Shown piece after piece: positions 1 through 6,192 of a stretch of DNA of 16,272 nucleotides. Position 1 is the first letter of the stretch, and every line of letters begins with the position of its first letter. This DNA is from an uncultured Mailhella sp. (GTDB lineage: Bacteria; Desulfobacterota; Desulfovibrionia; Desulfovibrionales; Desulfovibrionaceae). The DNA lies in NCBI GenBank assembly GCA_910578585.1, contig CAJTRG010000024.1, forward strand, positions 1 through 16,272. Reading direction: 5' to 3'. The notes under the pieces were generated by a model. The model had not been told where the DNA came from. It searched no databases and was given only the letters and a program-made list of their open reading frames with translations. The position numbers and the translations under genes are program-made.

Positions 1-295
1 TAAAAGAAGCATCAATAATGACAGCTTCACGGTCAGCGTGGATTGAAAGAGTTTTTAATATATTATCCCAAACTTCAAGTTTTGCCCATTGAAGAAAACG
101 TTTGTGTACAGTTTTCCAGGGGCCAAACTCAGGAGGTAAATCACGCCATGGTGCACCGGTTTTAAGTATCCACAAAATGCCGTTGAACATCAACCTGTCA
201 TCTTTGCGTTTACGTCCTCTTGTTTCAGTGCTGTTCTTTGCCAGCATTGGACTAATTACAGCCCATTTTTCATCGGAAATATCATGTCTACTCAT
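1..295 (-). CDS. IS5-family transposase, N-terminal part (partial)
   Basis: Reading leftward from the ATG at 295 gives 98 residues without a stop, running off the window. The protein starts MSRHDISDEKWAVI and contains GRKRKDDR, NGILWILKTGAPWRDLP, and FGPWKTVHKRFLQW. This is the conserved N-terminal DUF4096-type region of IS5/IS427 transposases. It ends at IIDASF, where the first aspartate of the DDE catalytic triad is expected. The enzyme cuts and pastes its own element by DDE chemistry. The rest, including the other two acidic residues, is beyond the edge. IS427-group elements often split the transposase in two frames joined by a programmed frameshift; this cannot be checked here. Family identity is firm and activity is unknown. 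Confidence 0.85.
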   Translation of the reverse strand, partial: MSRHDISDEKWAVISPMLAKNSTETRGRKRKDDRLMFNGILWILKTGAPWRDLPPEFGPWKTVHKRFLQWAKLEVWDNILKTLSIHADREAVIIDASF

Positions 296-352
296 AAAAA
301 AGAGTTAAACATAAATTTTAAACCTTGTCTATATTTTTTTAGAGACAGCTCC
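1..352 (-). mobile_element. IS5-family (IS427-like) insertion sequence, right part cut by window edge
   Basis: The window opens inside an insertion sequence. It carries the N-terminal part of a transposase read leftward off the edge, and its outer end is the sequence AGAGACAGCTCC (341-352). On the element strand this end reads GGAGCTGTCTCT. It is followed directly by TA (353-354), consistent with the TA target duplication common in the IS427 subgroup of IS5. The other end lies outside the window, so element length and intactness cannot be judged. The boundary at 352 is inferred from the terminal sequence and the TA, without the partner end to compare. Confidence 0.75.
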
Positions 353-354
353 TA

Positions 355-587
355 GAGCATTTCCAGTAAATCTTACGAATTTCTTGCAGGGGAAAAACTT
401 TATTTCTGCTGTCCATTTGCGTAATTGCTCATTCTTCGCAAACGCAAACGACTTCGTCGCCTTCGGTGGCTGAAAAAGTTTCTTCCCCTTACTTGAAATA
501 TACTCTTAATTTTCAGACTTTGTTAATAGGGGGCAGTATACTTTCACTTCTGAGAGAATTAAATTGAGGGAGTTGGTTTAAAATACA
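355..587. other. Gap beside the IS with a long imperfect inverted repeat
   Basis: No credible gene was found. Two arms, AGGGGAAAAACTT (388-400) and AAGTTTCTTCCCCT (476-489), are inverted complements with one inserted base. The similarity extends weakly outward (TTTC/GAAA). Between them are tandem GCAAAC copies (about 438-449) and a GTCGCCTTCGGTGGC segment. On the minus strand a stop-free stretch of about 50 codons runs through this block into the IS end, but it has no start or ribosome site and is probably chance. It may be a dispersed non-coding repeat. Confidence 0.4.
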
Positions 588-624
588 AAAAGGAATAAGC
601 AAGGGGAACTTATTCCTTTTTTTT
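588..624. terminator. Rho-independent terminator, bidirectional in form
   Basis: Stem AGGAATAAG (591-599) pairs with CTTATTCCT (609-617) around a 9-base loop. It is flanked by A-runs on the left and T8 on the right, so it could end transcription in both directions. It is the first strong terminator downstream of the minus-strand gene ending at 703. Confidence 0.75.
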
Positions 625-643
625 GTATCATGCCTAAAGGGGG

Positions 644-714
644 TATACAGTTAAAGTTTTTATTTGTTAAAGGGTAATGATACAGTAGTTAAGGGAAATA
701 TTTTATACAGTTAA
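644..714. repeat. Three short direct repeats of TATACAGTTAA type
   Basis: TATACAGTTAA occurs at 644-654 and 704-714, with a degenerate copy GATACAGTAGTTAA at 679-692. The last copy overlaps the final codons and stop of the minus-strand gene ending at 703. The arrangement suggests local duplication of the gene's 3' end or a small tandem motif of unknown role. Confidence 0.45.
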
Positions 715-1374
715 GTTAAAGCCGGTATTGAGCAGAGAGGCAAGGCTTCCTTGACCGTTCATGGCAAGGGCGGCGTTTGTGCCCATTTTATTCATATAGC
801 TCAATAAATTAGGCCGTTCGTAATTGTCGTCGATATTTTTTCCTCCCATTTTACGCGCTTCTTCTACTTGGTTTAACGTTTGAATTTGCTGGTAGCTTGT
901 TGCCAGACCAGGGTTTTCATTAAAAAATTGTTCAATTTTAGCTTTGTCTTTATGATTTGAGGAAACTTTGATTGTTCCATCATCATTAAGGCTTATTCTA
1001 AAGTCTGCTTCCGGATCAACGCCCAGTTCAGCAAGACCATTTTTAACTTTTTCCTGGAAGGCATTTTCCAGTTCTTCTTTATGTTCAAGCAATTTATTAT
1101 AGGTGATTTTTCCTTCAATACCGAGCTCTTCTGCAAGTTTTTCCACCATTTCGGCTAAATTGTCACAGTTTGCAGCGGCGGTACTAATTTTATCAAGCAG
1201 AGTCTTTTCATCTTCGCTTGCTTCTTCAGCATCGCCAACTACTTGTTTATTTGGAGCCAGGGTATCCAAAAGAGTAGGATTTTTATTCTCTTCTTCTTCG
1301 AGTTTTTTTCTGAGAGATTGAACATTGATACCGTATCCATTGGAAAGAGGATTATTAATTGAATAAACTGACAT
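703..1374 (-). CDS. Unknown protein, 223 aa, sigma-54-controlled
   Basis: I do not recognise a named family. The protein is 223 residues, acidic and hydrophilic, with one cysteine and no signal peptide or membrane segment, so it is probably cytoplasmic or exported by a non-Sec route. Residues about 21-60 are Glu/Lys rich and likely helical. The middle (about 115-165) has a compact motif, LGVDPEADFRISLNDDGTIK, followed by KAKIEQFFNENPGL. The tail is rich in Asn, Gly and Met. The start is well supported: AGGAG lies 5 bases before the ATG. Upstream is a near-perfect sigma-54 promoter at 1424-1441, and a terminator lies beyond the gene at 588-624, so it is a single-gene unit. Sigma-54 in related bacteria drives flagellar, nitrogen and stress genes; a motility or envelope role is only a guess. 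Confidence 0.8.
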   Translation of the reverse strand: MSVYSINNPLSNGYGINVQSLRKKLEEEENKNPTLLDTLAPNKQVVGDAEEASEDEKTLLDKISTAAANCDNLAEMVEKLAEELGIEGKITYNKLLEHKEELENAFQEKVKNGLAELGVDPEADFRISLNDDGTIKVSSNHKDKAKIEQFFNENPGLATSYQQIQTLNQVEEARKMGGKNIDDNYERPNLLSYMNKMGTNAALAMNGQGSLASLLNTGFNLTV

Positions 1375-1423
1375 GATAACTCCTAAGGAAAAATTTTCCC
1401 TTTTATTGTATTCATTTACTGTT

Positions 1424-1441
1424 AAGCAAAATCAGTGCCAA
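1424..1441 (-). promoter_or_regulatory. Sigma-54 (RpoN) promoter
   Basis: Read on the minus strand the site is TTGGCACTGATTTTGCTT. It matches the -24/-12 consensus TTGGCAC-N5-TTGC, with exactly the required spacing between the GG and GC doublets. A start about 12 bases downstream would give a leader of roughly 40 bases before the ATG at 1374. No enhancer-binding site was identified. Confidence 0.8.
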
Positions 1442-1497
1442 ATTTGTTTTTGAAGAAACTTATATTTTTGATTAACTATATTTTTTTTGAGAACATC

Positions 1498-1526
1498 TTG
1501 ACTTATAAGTATAAGTTTGATAATTT
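1498..1526 (+). promoter_or_regulatory. Candidate sigma-70 promoter of the FadL-like gene
   Basis: TTGACT (1498-1503) and TAATTT (1521-1526) are separated by 17 bases. The overlapping GATAAT (1519-1524) is a closer -10 but leaves only 15. The spacer holds the palindrome ACTTATAAGT (1501-1510) and a tandem TATAAG, which could be a regulator site. The leader to the ATG at 1570 is about 35-40 bases, with AAGGAGA at 1558-1564. Confidence 0.5.
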
Positions 1527-1569
1527 AGTTACGAAGAATTTTTTTTGTATAAATTTAAGGAGAATTTAT

Positions 1570-2802
1570 ATGTCTTTTTTGAAAAAAATGTCTGTGCTTG
1601 CTTTGAGCGTTGCCGCTGCTGCAAGCTTCTCAACAAACCCGGATTTGGCAAAAGCTGAAGGTTTTGCTTTGCAGGACTGGTCTGCCCGTGGTGCTGCTCT
1701 TGCCGGCGGACTTGTTGCCCGCGGCGGTGATGCTGCTTCTGTATCTTACAACCCTGCTGCGATTACAGAACTTGAAGGCACACAAGTTTTATTTGGGGGA
1801 GAATATATTCATCCTATTAATACTGTTGTGGGTATAAGCGGAGTATCAAAACATTCTGAAACAAAGCAATATTTTGCTCCTCATGGCTATATTACCCATA
1901 AATATAATGATTTTCTGAGCTTTGGCTTTGGTGCATTTTCCCGTTTTGGCTTAGGCAATAGTTACGGCTCTGCCTTCTTTGTGCCAAATGCCGTTTATGA
2001 TGTTGAACTTATTACCTTTACTGTAAGCCCTGTTGTGGCATGGCGCGTAAATGACAATCTTTCTCTTGCTCTTGGTCTTGAACTTGCCTATGGTGATGTT
2101 GATTTTAACCAAAAAGTAAATCCTGTGCCCGGGGTTAACGGATTTATGGGAATGACTGGTAATGCATGGTCACCTGCCTTTAACCTTTCCGTACATTATC
2201 GCTTTAATGATCAATGGAAAGCCGGTTTTGTATACCGTTCTCATAATGATTTTGATTTCAGCGGAAATTTGAAGGGTACAAATCTTCCAATGCTTGGAAA
2301 TATTGCAACAACAGGCAGTGCAAAACTTTATACTCCTGACAGCTATACTCTTGCAGTTGCCTATTATCCATTGCAGGAACTCAGCTTTGAAGCACAAGTA
2401 CAATATAATACCTGGAGCAGATACAGCGAGCTGGCCATTAAAATTGATCCCCCTTATTCCGGTTTAACAAGTTCTTCTGTAAAAGATTGGCGCGATACCT
2501 GGTTCTTCTCTTTGAGTTCTGAATATAAACTCTATGATTGGCTGACCTTGCGCGGCGGTGTTTCTTATGAAACTTCTCCTGTACGAGAAGACCATGCAGA
2601 CTTTATTGCTCCTGCTCACGGACGTTGGAAATACGGCGCAGGTTTAGGTTTCTCTTATGATAACTGGACTCTTGACGTAGCGTATGTTTACCATGATATT
2701 TTGGAATTGCGTTATAACCATTCTGATTATAAAACAACTGCTGATCATATTGACGATGCCCATGCTCATACCTGCTCATTCAGCATTGGCTATAAATTCT
2801 AA
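1570..2802 (+). CDS. FadL/OmpP1-family outer-membrane transporter
   Basis: This is a beta-barrel channel of the FadL family, which lets hydrophobic molecules such as long-chain fatty acids or aromatics across the outer membrane. The 410-residue product begins MSFLKKMSVLALSVAAAA, a clear Sec signal peptide with likely cleavage after AKA (residue 29). The mature start EGFALQDWSARGAALAGG and the following DAASVSYNPAAIT are the family's N-terminal hatch signature. Alternating aromatic strands fill the rest, and the last residue is Phe (SIGYKF), as expected for BAM-inserted barrels. An upstream in-frame ATG at 1435 was rejected because AAGGAGA sits 6 bases before the ATG at 1570 and the extension would spoil the signal peptide. 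A strong terminator follows, so it is monocistronic. The substrate is not determinable. Confidence 0.9.
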   Translation: MSFLKKMSVLALSVAAAASFSTNPDLAKAEGFALQDWSARGAALAGGLVARGGDAASVSYNPAAITELEGTQVLFGGEYIHPINTVVGISGVSKHSETKQYFAPHGYITHKYNDFLSFGFGAFSRFGLGNSYGSAFFVPNAVYDVELITFTVSPVVAWRVNDNLSLALGLELAYGDVDFNQKVNPVPGVNGFMGMTGNAWSPAFNLSVHYRFNDQWKAGFVYRSHNDFDFSGNLKGTNLPMLGNIATTGSAKLYTPDSYTLAVAYYPLQELSFEAQVQYNTWSRYSELAIKIDPPYSGLTSSSVKDWRDTWFFSLSSEYKLYDWLTLRGGVSYETSPVREDHADFIAPAHGRWKYGAGLGFSYDNWTLDVAYVYHDILELRYNHSDYKTTADHIDDAHAHTCSFSIGYKF

Positions 2803-2823
2803 GAGCTAATTATACATTGTAAC

Positions 2824-2854
2824 AAAAAACGCACTGCCAGTCAGTGCGTTTTTT
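2824..2854 (+). terminator. Rho-independent terminator of the FadL-like gene
   Basis: AAAAAACGCACTG (2824-2836) pairs perfectly with CAGTGCGTTTTTT (2842-2854) around a 5-base loop and ends in a T7 tract, 21 bases after the stop. Confidence 0.9.
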
Positions 2855-2920
2855 TATGGCTAAGTTTTACTTGCCAATTTAATGATAAAAATTGTTGAGT
2901 TAAAATTAATTGTGCTAAAC

Positions 2921-2955
2921 CAAAACCGCTATGAACAGCGTTCATAGCGGTTTTG
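2921..2955. repeat. Perfect 16-bp hairpin in the gap before metK
   Basis: CAAAACCGCTATGAAC and GTTCATAGCGGTTTTG are perfect inverted complements with a 3-base loop (AGC). A/T ends on both sides make it terminator-like in either direction, although a terminator for the upstream gene is already present at 2824-2854. Confidence 0.7.
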
Positions 2956-2980
2956 CGATGAGGGTTTTGGGGGCTTTTTT

Positions 2981-3024
2981 ACGTATTGTTGGCATGGCGT
3001 AGCCATAGTAAGCCTACAATACGT
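2981..3024. repeat. Nested inverted repeat
   Basis: ACGTATTGT (2981-2989) pairs with ACAATACGT (3016-3024). Inside, ATGGC-GTA-GCCAT (2994-3006) is a second hairpin and GGC/GCC adds pairs between the two. The two-storey fold has no T-tract and does not look like a simple terminator. It may be a dispersed repeat or a structured RNA segment. Confidence 0.5.
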
Positions 3025-3041
3025 TTAAAAGTTCTCGTCCT

Positions 3042-3097
3042 CGAAAAATCAAGCCCGAAAGGGATTACTTGATTTTTCGGGGGAAATCATTTCCCCC
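3042..3097 (-). terminator. Double hairpin downstream of metK
   Basis: Two strong hairpins follow the metK stop on the minus strand. GGGGGAAAT/ATTTCCCCC (3079-3097) has a minimal loop. CGAAAAATCAAG (3042-3053) pairs with CTTGATTTTTCG (3068-3079), and its loop contains a CCC-GAAA-GGG mini-hairpin. The arms share base 3079, so the two could compete. Likely terminates panC-metK transcription; T-runs are short. Confidence 0.55.
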
Positions 3098-3112
3098 AGA
3101 AAAAATAAAAAC

Positions 3113-4288
3113 TTATACTTTTGCAGCAGTGCGAAGGTCAGCAACAGCGTCCGTTTTTTCCCAGGTAAATTCTGGAAGTTCACGTCCAAAGTGACCATAG
3201 CAGGAGGTTTTGGAGTAAATAGGACGTTTGAGGTCAAGGCGTTTGATAATGTGGTAAGGACGAAGGTCGAATACTTCACGCACAGCCTTGGTGAGGATTT
3301 CGTCAGGAATTTCACCGGTGCCAAGAGAAGAAACGAGCACAGAAACAGGTTCTGCAACGCCGATGCAGTATGCAATCTGCACTTCACAGCGTGGAGCAAG
3401 TCCGGCAGCAACAACGTTTTTCGCTACATAACGAGCCATGTAGGCAGCAGAGCGGTCAACTTTAGATGGGTCTTTACCGGAGAAAGCGCCGCCGCCGTGG
3501 TTGCCCATGCCACCGTAGGTATCGTTGATGATTTTACGTCCGGTGAGACCGCAGTCACCAACAGGGCCGCCGATAACGAAACGGCCGGTACGGTTGATGA
3601 AGATATCACAGTCTTTTTCATCAAAGAAACCGGATTGGTTCAAAACAGGCAAAATAACTTCGCGACGAACAGCTTCGATGATGTCAGCCTGTTCAACGTT
3701 TGGCGCATGTTGGGTGGAAATAACAACGTTGTTGATGCGAACGGGTTTACCGTTTTCATATTCAAAAGAAAGCTGAGTTTTTCCGTCAGGACGGAAGAAA
3801 TCAACAATGCCGTTTTTACGCACGCGGGCGAGCTGCAAAGACAGTTGGTGAGCCCAGTAAATTGGTGCAGGCATAAGAGTGTCGGTTTCATTGGAAGCAA
3901 AACCAAACATCATGCCCTGGTCGCCGGCGCCCTGGTCTTCCGGATTTTCGCGGATAACGCCCTGGGCGATATCAGCTGATTGTTTGTCAATGGAAGAAAG
4001 AACTGCACAGGTTTGGTAGTCAAAGCCCATGTCAGAACTGTTGTACCCAATATTTTTAATGGTTTCACGTACAACGTGAGGCAGGTCTGCATAGCCGCTG
4101 GTTGAAATTTCACCGGCAATAACTGCCATACCGGTTGTAACCAATGTTTCGCAGGCAACGTGAGAATTAGGATCTTGTTCAAGGAGAGTGTCTAAAATTG
4201 CGTCGGAAATTTGGTCAGCAACTTTGTCCGGGTGTCCTTCTGTAACAGATTCAGAAGAGAAAACATATCTACCTTTTGCGGGAATCAT
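3113..4288 (-). CDS. metK: S-adenosylmethionine synthetase
   Basis: MetK makes S-adenosylmethionine, the main methyl donor, from methionine and ATP in the cytoplasm, releasing phosphate and diphosphate. The 391-residue length is typical. Visible signatures are FSSESVTEGHPDKVADQISD at the start (ATP and methionine binding, with the metal-binding region), GAGDQGMMFGFA (about residues 120-131) and the P-loop-like GGGAFSGKDPSKVDRSAAY (about 265-283). The start is fixed by AAGGAG 5 bases upstream of the ATG. It lies 34 bases after panC on the same strand, so the two are probably cotranscribed. I looked for a SAM riboswitch upstream and saw none. A double hairpin follows the stop. Confidence 0.97.
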   Translation of the reverse strand: MIPAKGRYVFSSESVTEGHPDKVADQISDAILDTLLEQDPNSHVACETLVTTGMAVIAGEISTSGYADLPHVVRETIKNIGYNSSDMGFDYQTCAVLSSIDKQSADIAQGVIRENPEDQGAGDQGMMFGFASNETDTLMPAPIYWAHQLSLQLARVRKNGIVDFFRPDGKTQLSFEYENGKPVRINNVVISTQHAPNVEQADIIEAVRREVILPVLNQSGFFDEKDCDIFINRTGRFVIGGPVGDCGLTGRKIINDTYGGMGNHGGGAFSGKDPSKVDRSAAYMARYVAKNVVAAGLAPRCEVQIAYCIGVAEPVSVLVSSLGTGEIPDEILTKAVREVFDLRPYHIIKRLDLKRPIYSKTSCYGHFGRELPEFTWEKTDAVADLRTAAKV

Positions 4289-4322
4289 AAAGCTCCTTTG
4301 CGAGGCGTTTTATTGCGTTCGC

Positions 4323-5171
4323 TTATTTTGAAATTAAAATATTATCTAAAAGACGTGCTTTGCCAACGTATACAGCAACAGCAATCACAGCCTTGTCTTT
4401 CAGAGTTTCGAGACTTTCTAAATTATCTTTATCCACCATACTGCAGTAGTCAATGCGTGCGGCAGGGATATTTTCTTTGATATATTCAGCAAAGAAATTT
4501 TGTAAATTTTTTGCGCTGGTTTCGCCTTGTTTAGCTTTTTCAGCGAGGAGGAGAAGCCCTTTGCGGATATGGGGAACAAGAGCACGTTCTTCCTTGGTCA
4601 GGTAAGCGTTGCGGGAACTCATGGCAAGTCCGTCTTCTTCACGCACAAGCGGGCAGCCCACAATTTCCACATCCACATTCAAATCACGCACCATGCGGCG
4701 GATAATGGTCAGCTGCTGATAATCCTTTTCGCCAAAGCAGGCAAAATCCGGGTGGATGAGGTTGAAAAGCTTGGTTACAACCGTGCACACACCGCGAAAA
4801 TGGATAGGACGGGTCACACCGCATAAAACTTTGGCTAGTTCAGGCACTTCCACCCATGTGCCATGGTCTTCTGCATACATGGCAGAAGCCAGCGGCTCAA
4901 ATAAAATATCTGTTCCGGCTTTTTCCGTGACATTGCGGTCGTGGTTGGGGTCGTTGGGGTAGGCGTCTAAATCCTCATTGGGAGCAAATTGGGTGGGGTT
5001 GACAAAACGGCTCACCACCACAATGTCAGCCAGTTCCCGTGCTTTTCCGATGAGGGAAAGATGCCCTTCATGCAAATAACCCATGGTAGGAACAAGAGCT
5101 ATGGTTTTGCCTTGTTTCTTCAATTCTTTGCAGCGTGCTTTGACAGCTTCAAGTGTTGTAATAATTTCCAT
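4323..5171 (-). CDS. panC: Pantothenate synthetase
   Basis: PanC joins pantoate and beta-alanine using ATP to form pantothenate, the precursor of coenzyme A. The product of 282 residues shows the family landmarks: PTMGYLHEGHLSL (residues 28-40, with the HxGH nucleotide motif), FVNPTQF (56-62), FGEKDYQQL (146-154) and MSSRN (184-188, KMSKS equivalent). I chose the ATG at 5171 (MEIITTLEAV) because GGAG lies 6 bases before it and PanC proteins normally begin this way. The ATG at 5183 adds only MERE and has a poor ribosome site. Two residues are unusual: Arg55 where I/L/V is usual before FVNPTQF, and Ile123 where Gly is usual in RPGHF. metK follows 34 bases later. A three-half-site element lies upstream at 5206-5244. 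Confidence 0.95.
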   Translation of the reverse strand: MEIITTLEAVKARCKELKKQGKTIALVPTMGYLHEGHLSLIGKARELADIVVVSRFVNPTQFAPNEDLDAYPNDPNHDRNVTEKAGTDILFEPLASAMYAEDHGTWVEVPELAKVLCGVTRPIHFRGVCTVVTKLFNLIHPDFACFGEKDYQQLTIIRRMVRDLNVDVEIVGCPLVREEDGLAMSSRNAYLTKEERALVPHIRKGLLLLAEKAKQGETSAKNLQNFFAEYIKENIPAARIDYCSMVDKDNLESLETLKDKAVIAVAVYVGKARLLDNILISK

Positions 5172-5205
5172 TTCACGCTCCATTCTTTGCAGCGACAGAT
5201 GCTTG

Positions 5206-5244
5206 AGTATATCAACTGACTATATCAATTTATTGTGATATAGT
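5206..5244. promoter_or_regulatory. Three-half-site operator candidate between panC and the peptidase gene
   Basis: AGTATATCAA (5206-5215) and ACTATATCAA (5219-5228) are direct repeats 13 bases apart. The reverse complement of the second recurs as TTGTGATATAGT (5233-5244), giving the perfect inverted repeat ACTATATCA-N8-TGATATAGT. The site lies in the divergent intergenic region about 35 bases before panC, and could control either direction. The protein that binds it is unknown. Confidence 0.5.
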
Positions 5245-5413
5245 TATATAGACAATGTCTTTTATATACGCAATTTTATCATCTGTCTAGTTTAATTTTT
5301 GGTCTTTATGCTTTTTCTTGTCAAAAGTCCTGCGAACGAGTACAATGGAAAAACTATATGCCTCGGCGTTTTGGCTATGCTTCTTTTGCCCTGGTACTCT
5401 TTTGGTGGTATGG

Positions 5414-6124
5414 ATGAACCCTTTATTTCAAGGAAAAATAGATAATTTTTGTGCAGCTTATTCTGTTTTGAATGCGCTGAGGATTTTATTCGGCATTTCT
5501 GCTTTTCAGGCACGGGATATTTTAAATGATACGCTGATTGAACAGGCGCGGGATCCTGAAGAATGGCGAAAAATTGTTTGCCATGAAACCACGTATTACT
5601 CTCTTGTGAACAGCATGCTGGCAAAATGGAGGGAGCAGTACGGCTACAATTATTATTGCCCCTTTCCGAGCCTGAACCCCAGCCTTGATAATATTCGCTT
5701 TTTCCAGCCGGAAGTGGATCTTGGTACCATTTGGGAATTTTTGAAAAATACCGTGACCTTGAGCGCTGAGGCAAACAAGGAAGTTACGGCTGTTTTTCGC
5801 TTTTGCCGTTTTCTGCCGCGTCAGGCAGGGCCTATGGTCGATCACTGGTCAACCATTTCCCGCATTACGGATACAGAAATTTATCTCTATGATTGCAGCT
5901 TGGAAACAACAGGCTGGTATGTTCTGCACCGTGACAAATTCTTTTCTGCTCCTTTTGGGGCAATCCCACCCCAGCGCATTGGCGTGCAGCAGCAATATAT
6001 GCTGAATTTGGCAGAGGAAGAATTTGGGGTGATTTGTCCTGAATCCATTTTTATGATTGAAAAGAAAAAATCTCCTTTTGAAACGGTAGCTGCTGCATTC
6101 AAACGAAAAATTTTTAATAATTAA
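5414..6124 (+). CDS. Predicted papain/C39-like cysteine peptidase-fold protein
   Basis: No named family is recognised, but the layout matches papain/C39-like cysteine hydrolases. From the ATG at 5414 the protein has 236 residues. FQGKIDNFCAAYSVLNAL gives Gln6 (oxyanion hole) and Cys13 (nucleophile) with a helix after it. DHWSTISRITDTEIYLYDCS gives His144 on a strand and Asp160 on the next. The Q-x6-C spacing resembles the QGxxDxxC-x2-YxxxNA motif of uncharacterised bacterial C39-like proteins; here Ala replaces the usual Gly after Cys. The start is uncertain: in-frame ATG 5345 or TTG 5318 would add a hydrophobic, Cys-rich stretch. I prefer 5414 because GGTGG lies 5 bases upstream and the fold begins just after it. 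It stands 68 bases before the YkgJ operon. Function and substrate are unknown. Confidence 0.75.
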   Translation: MNPLFQGKIDNFCAAYSVLNALRILFGISAFQARDILNDTLIEQARDPEEWRKIVCHETTYYSLVNSMLAKWREQYGYNYYCPFPSLNPSLDNIRFFQPEVDLGTIWEFLKNTVTLSAEANKEVTAVFRFCRFLPRQAGPMVDHWSTISRITDTEIYLYDCSLETTGWYVLHRDKFFSAPFGAIPPQRIGVQQQYMLNLAEEEFGVICPESIFMIEKKKSPFETVAAAFKRKIFNN

Positions 6125-6126
6125 TC

Positions 6127-6155
6127 TTGACCAATTTATAGTGCAGCCTTATTTT
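6127..6155 (+). promoter_or_regulatory. Candidate sigma-70 promoter of the YkgJ operon
   Basis: TTGACC (6127-6132) and TATTTT (6150-6155) are exactly 17 bases apart, immediately after the peptidase gene's stop and about 37 bases before the YkgJ start. It suggests that the three downstream genes can be expressed apart from the peptidase gene. No terminator was seen between the two. Confidence 0.55.
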
Positions 6156-6192
6156 ATTAAAAGTGTCTAAAAACTTATTAAATGGATAGCCT

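Noticed and set aside
102..308. 68-codon plus-strand frame at the left edge
   Set aside because: Antisense to the IS5-family transposase, whose motifs are clear on the minus strand.
1435..1569. Longer start for the FadL-like protein
   Set aside because: Adds 45 residues rich in Phe, Asn and Lys before a textbook signal peptide and covers the promoter; the ribosome site supports 1570.
2921..3097. CRISPR array from repeated hairpins
   Set aside because: The hairpins differ in sequence and size; there are no regularly spaced identical repeats.
3191..3979. 262-codon plus-strand open frame opposite metK
   Set aside because: It is the antisense shadow of metK, which has full family motifs and a good ribosome site; the translated frame shows no protein-like pattern.
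4289..4322. SAM riboswitch or other leader before metK
   Set aside because: Only 34 bases separate panC and metK, too short for a known SAM riboswitch, and none of its hallmarks are seen upstream of panC either.
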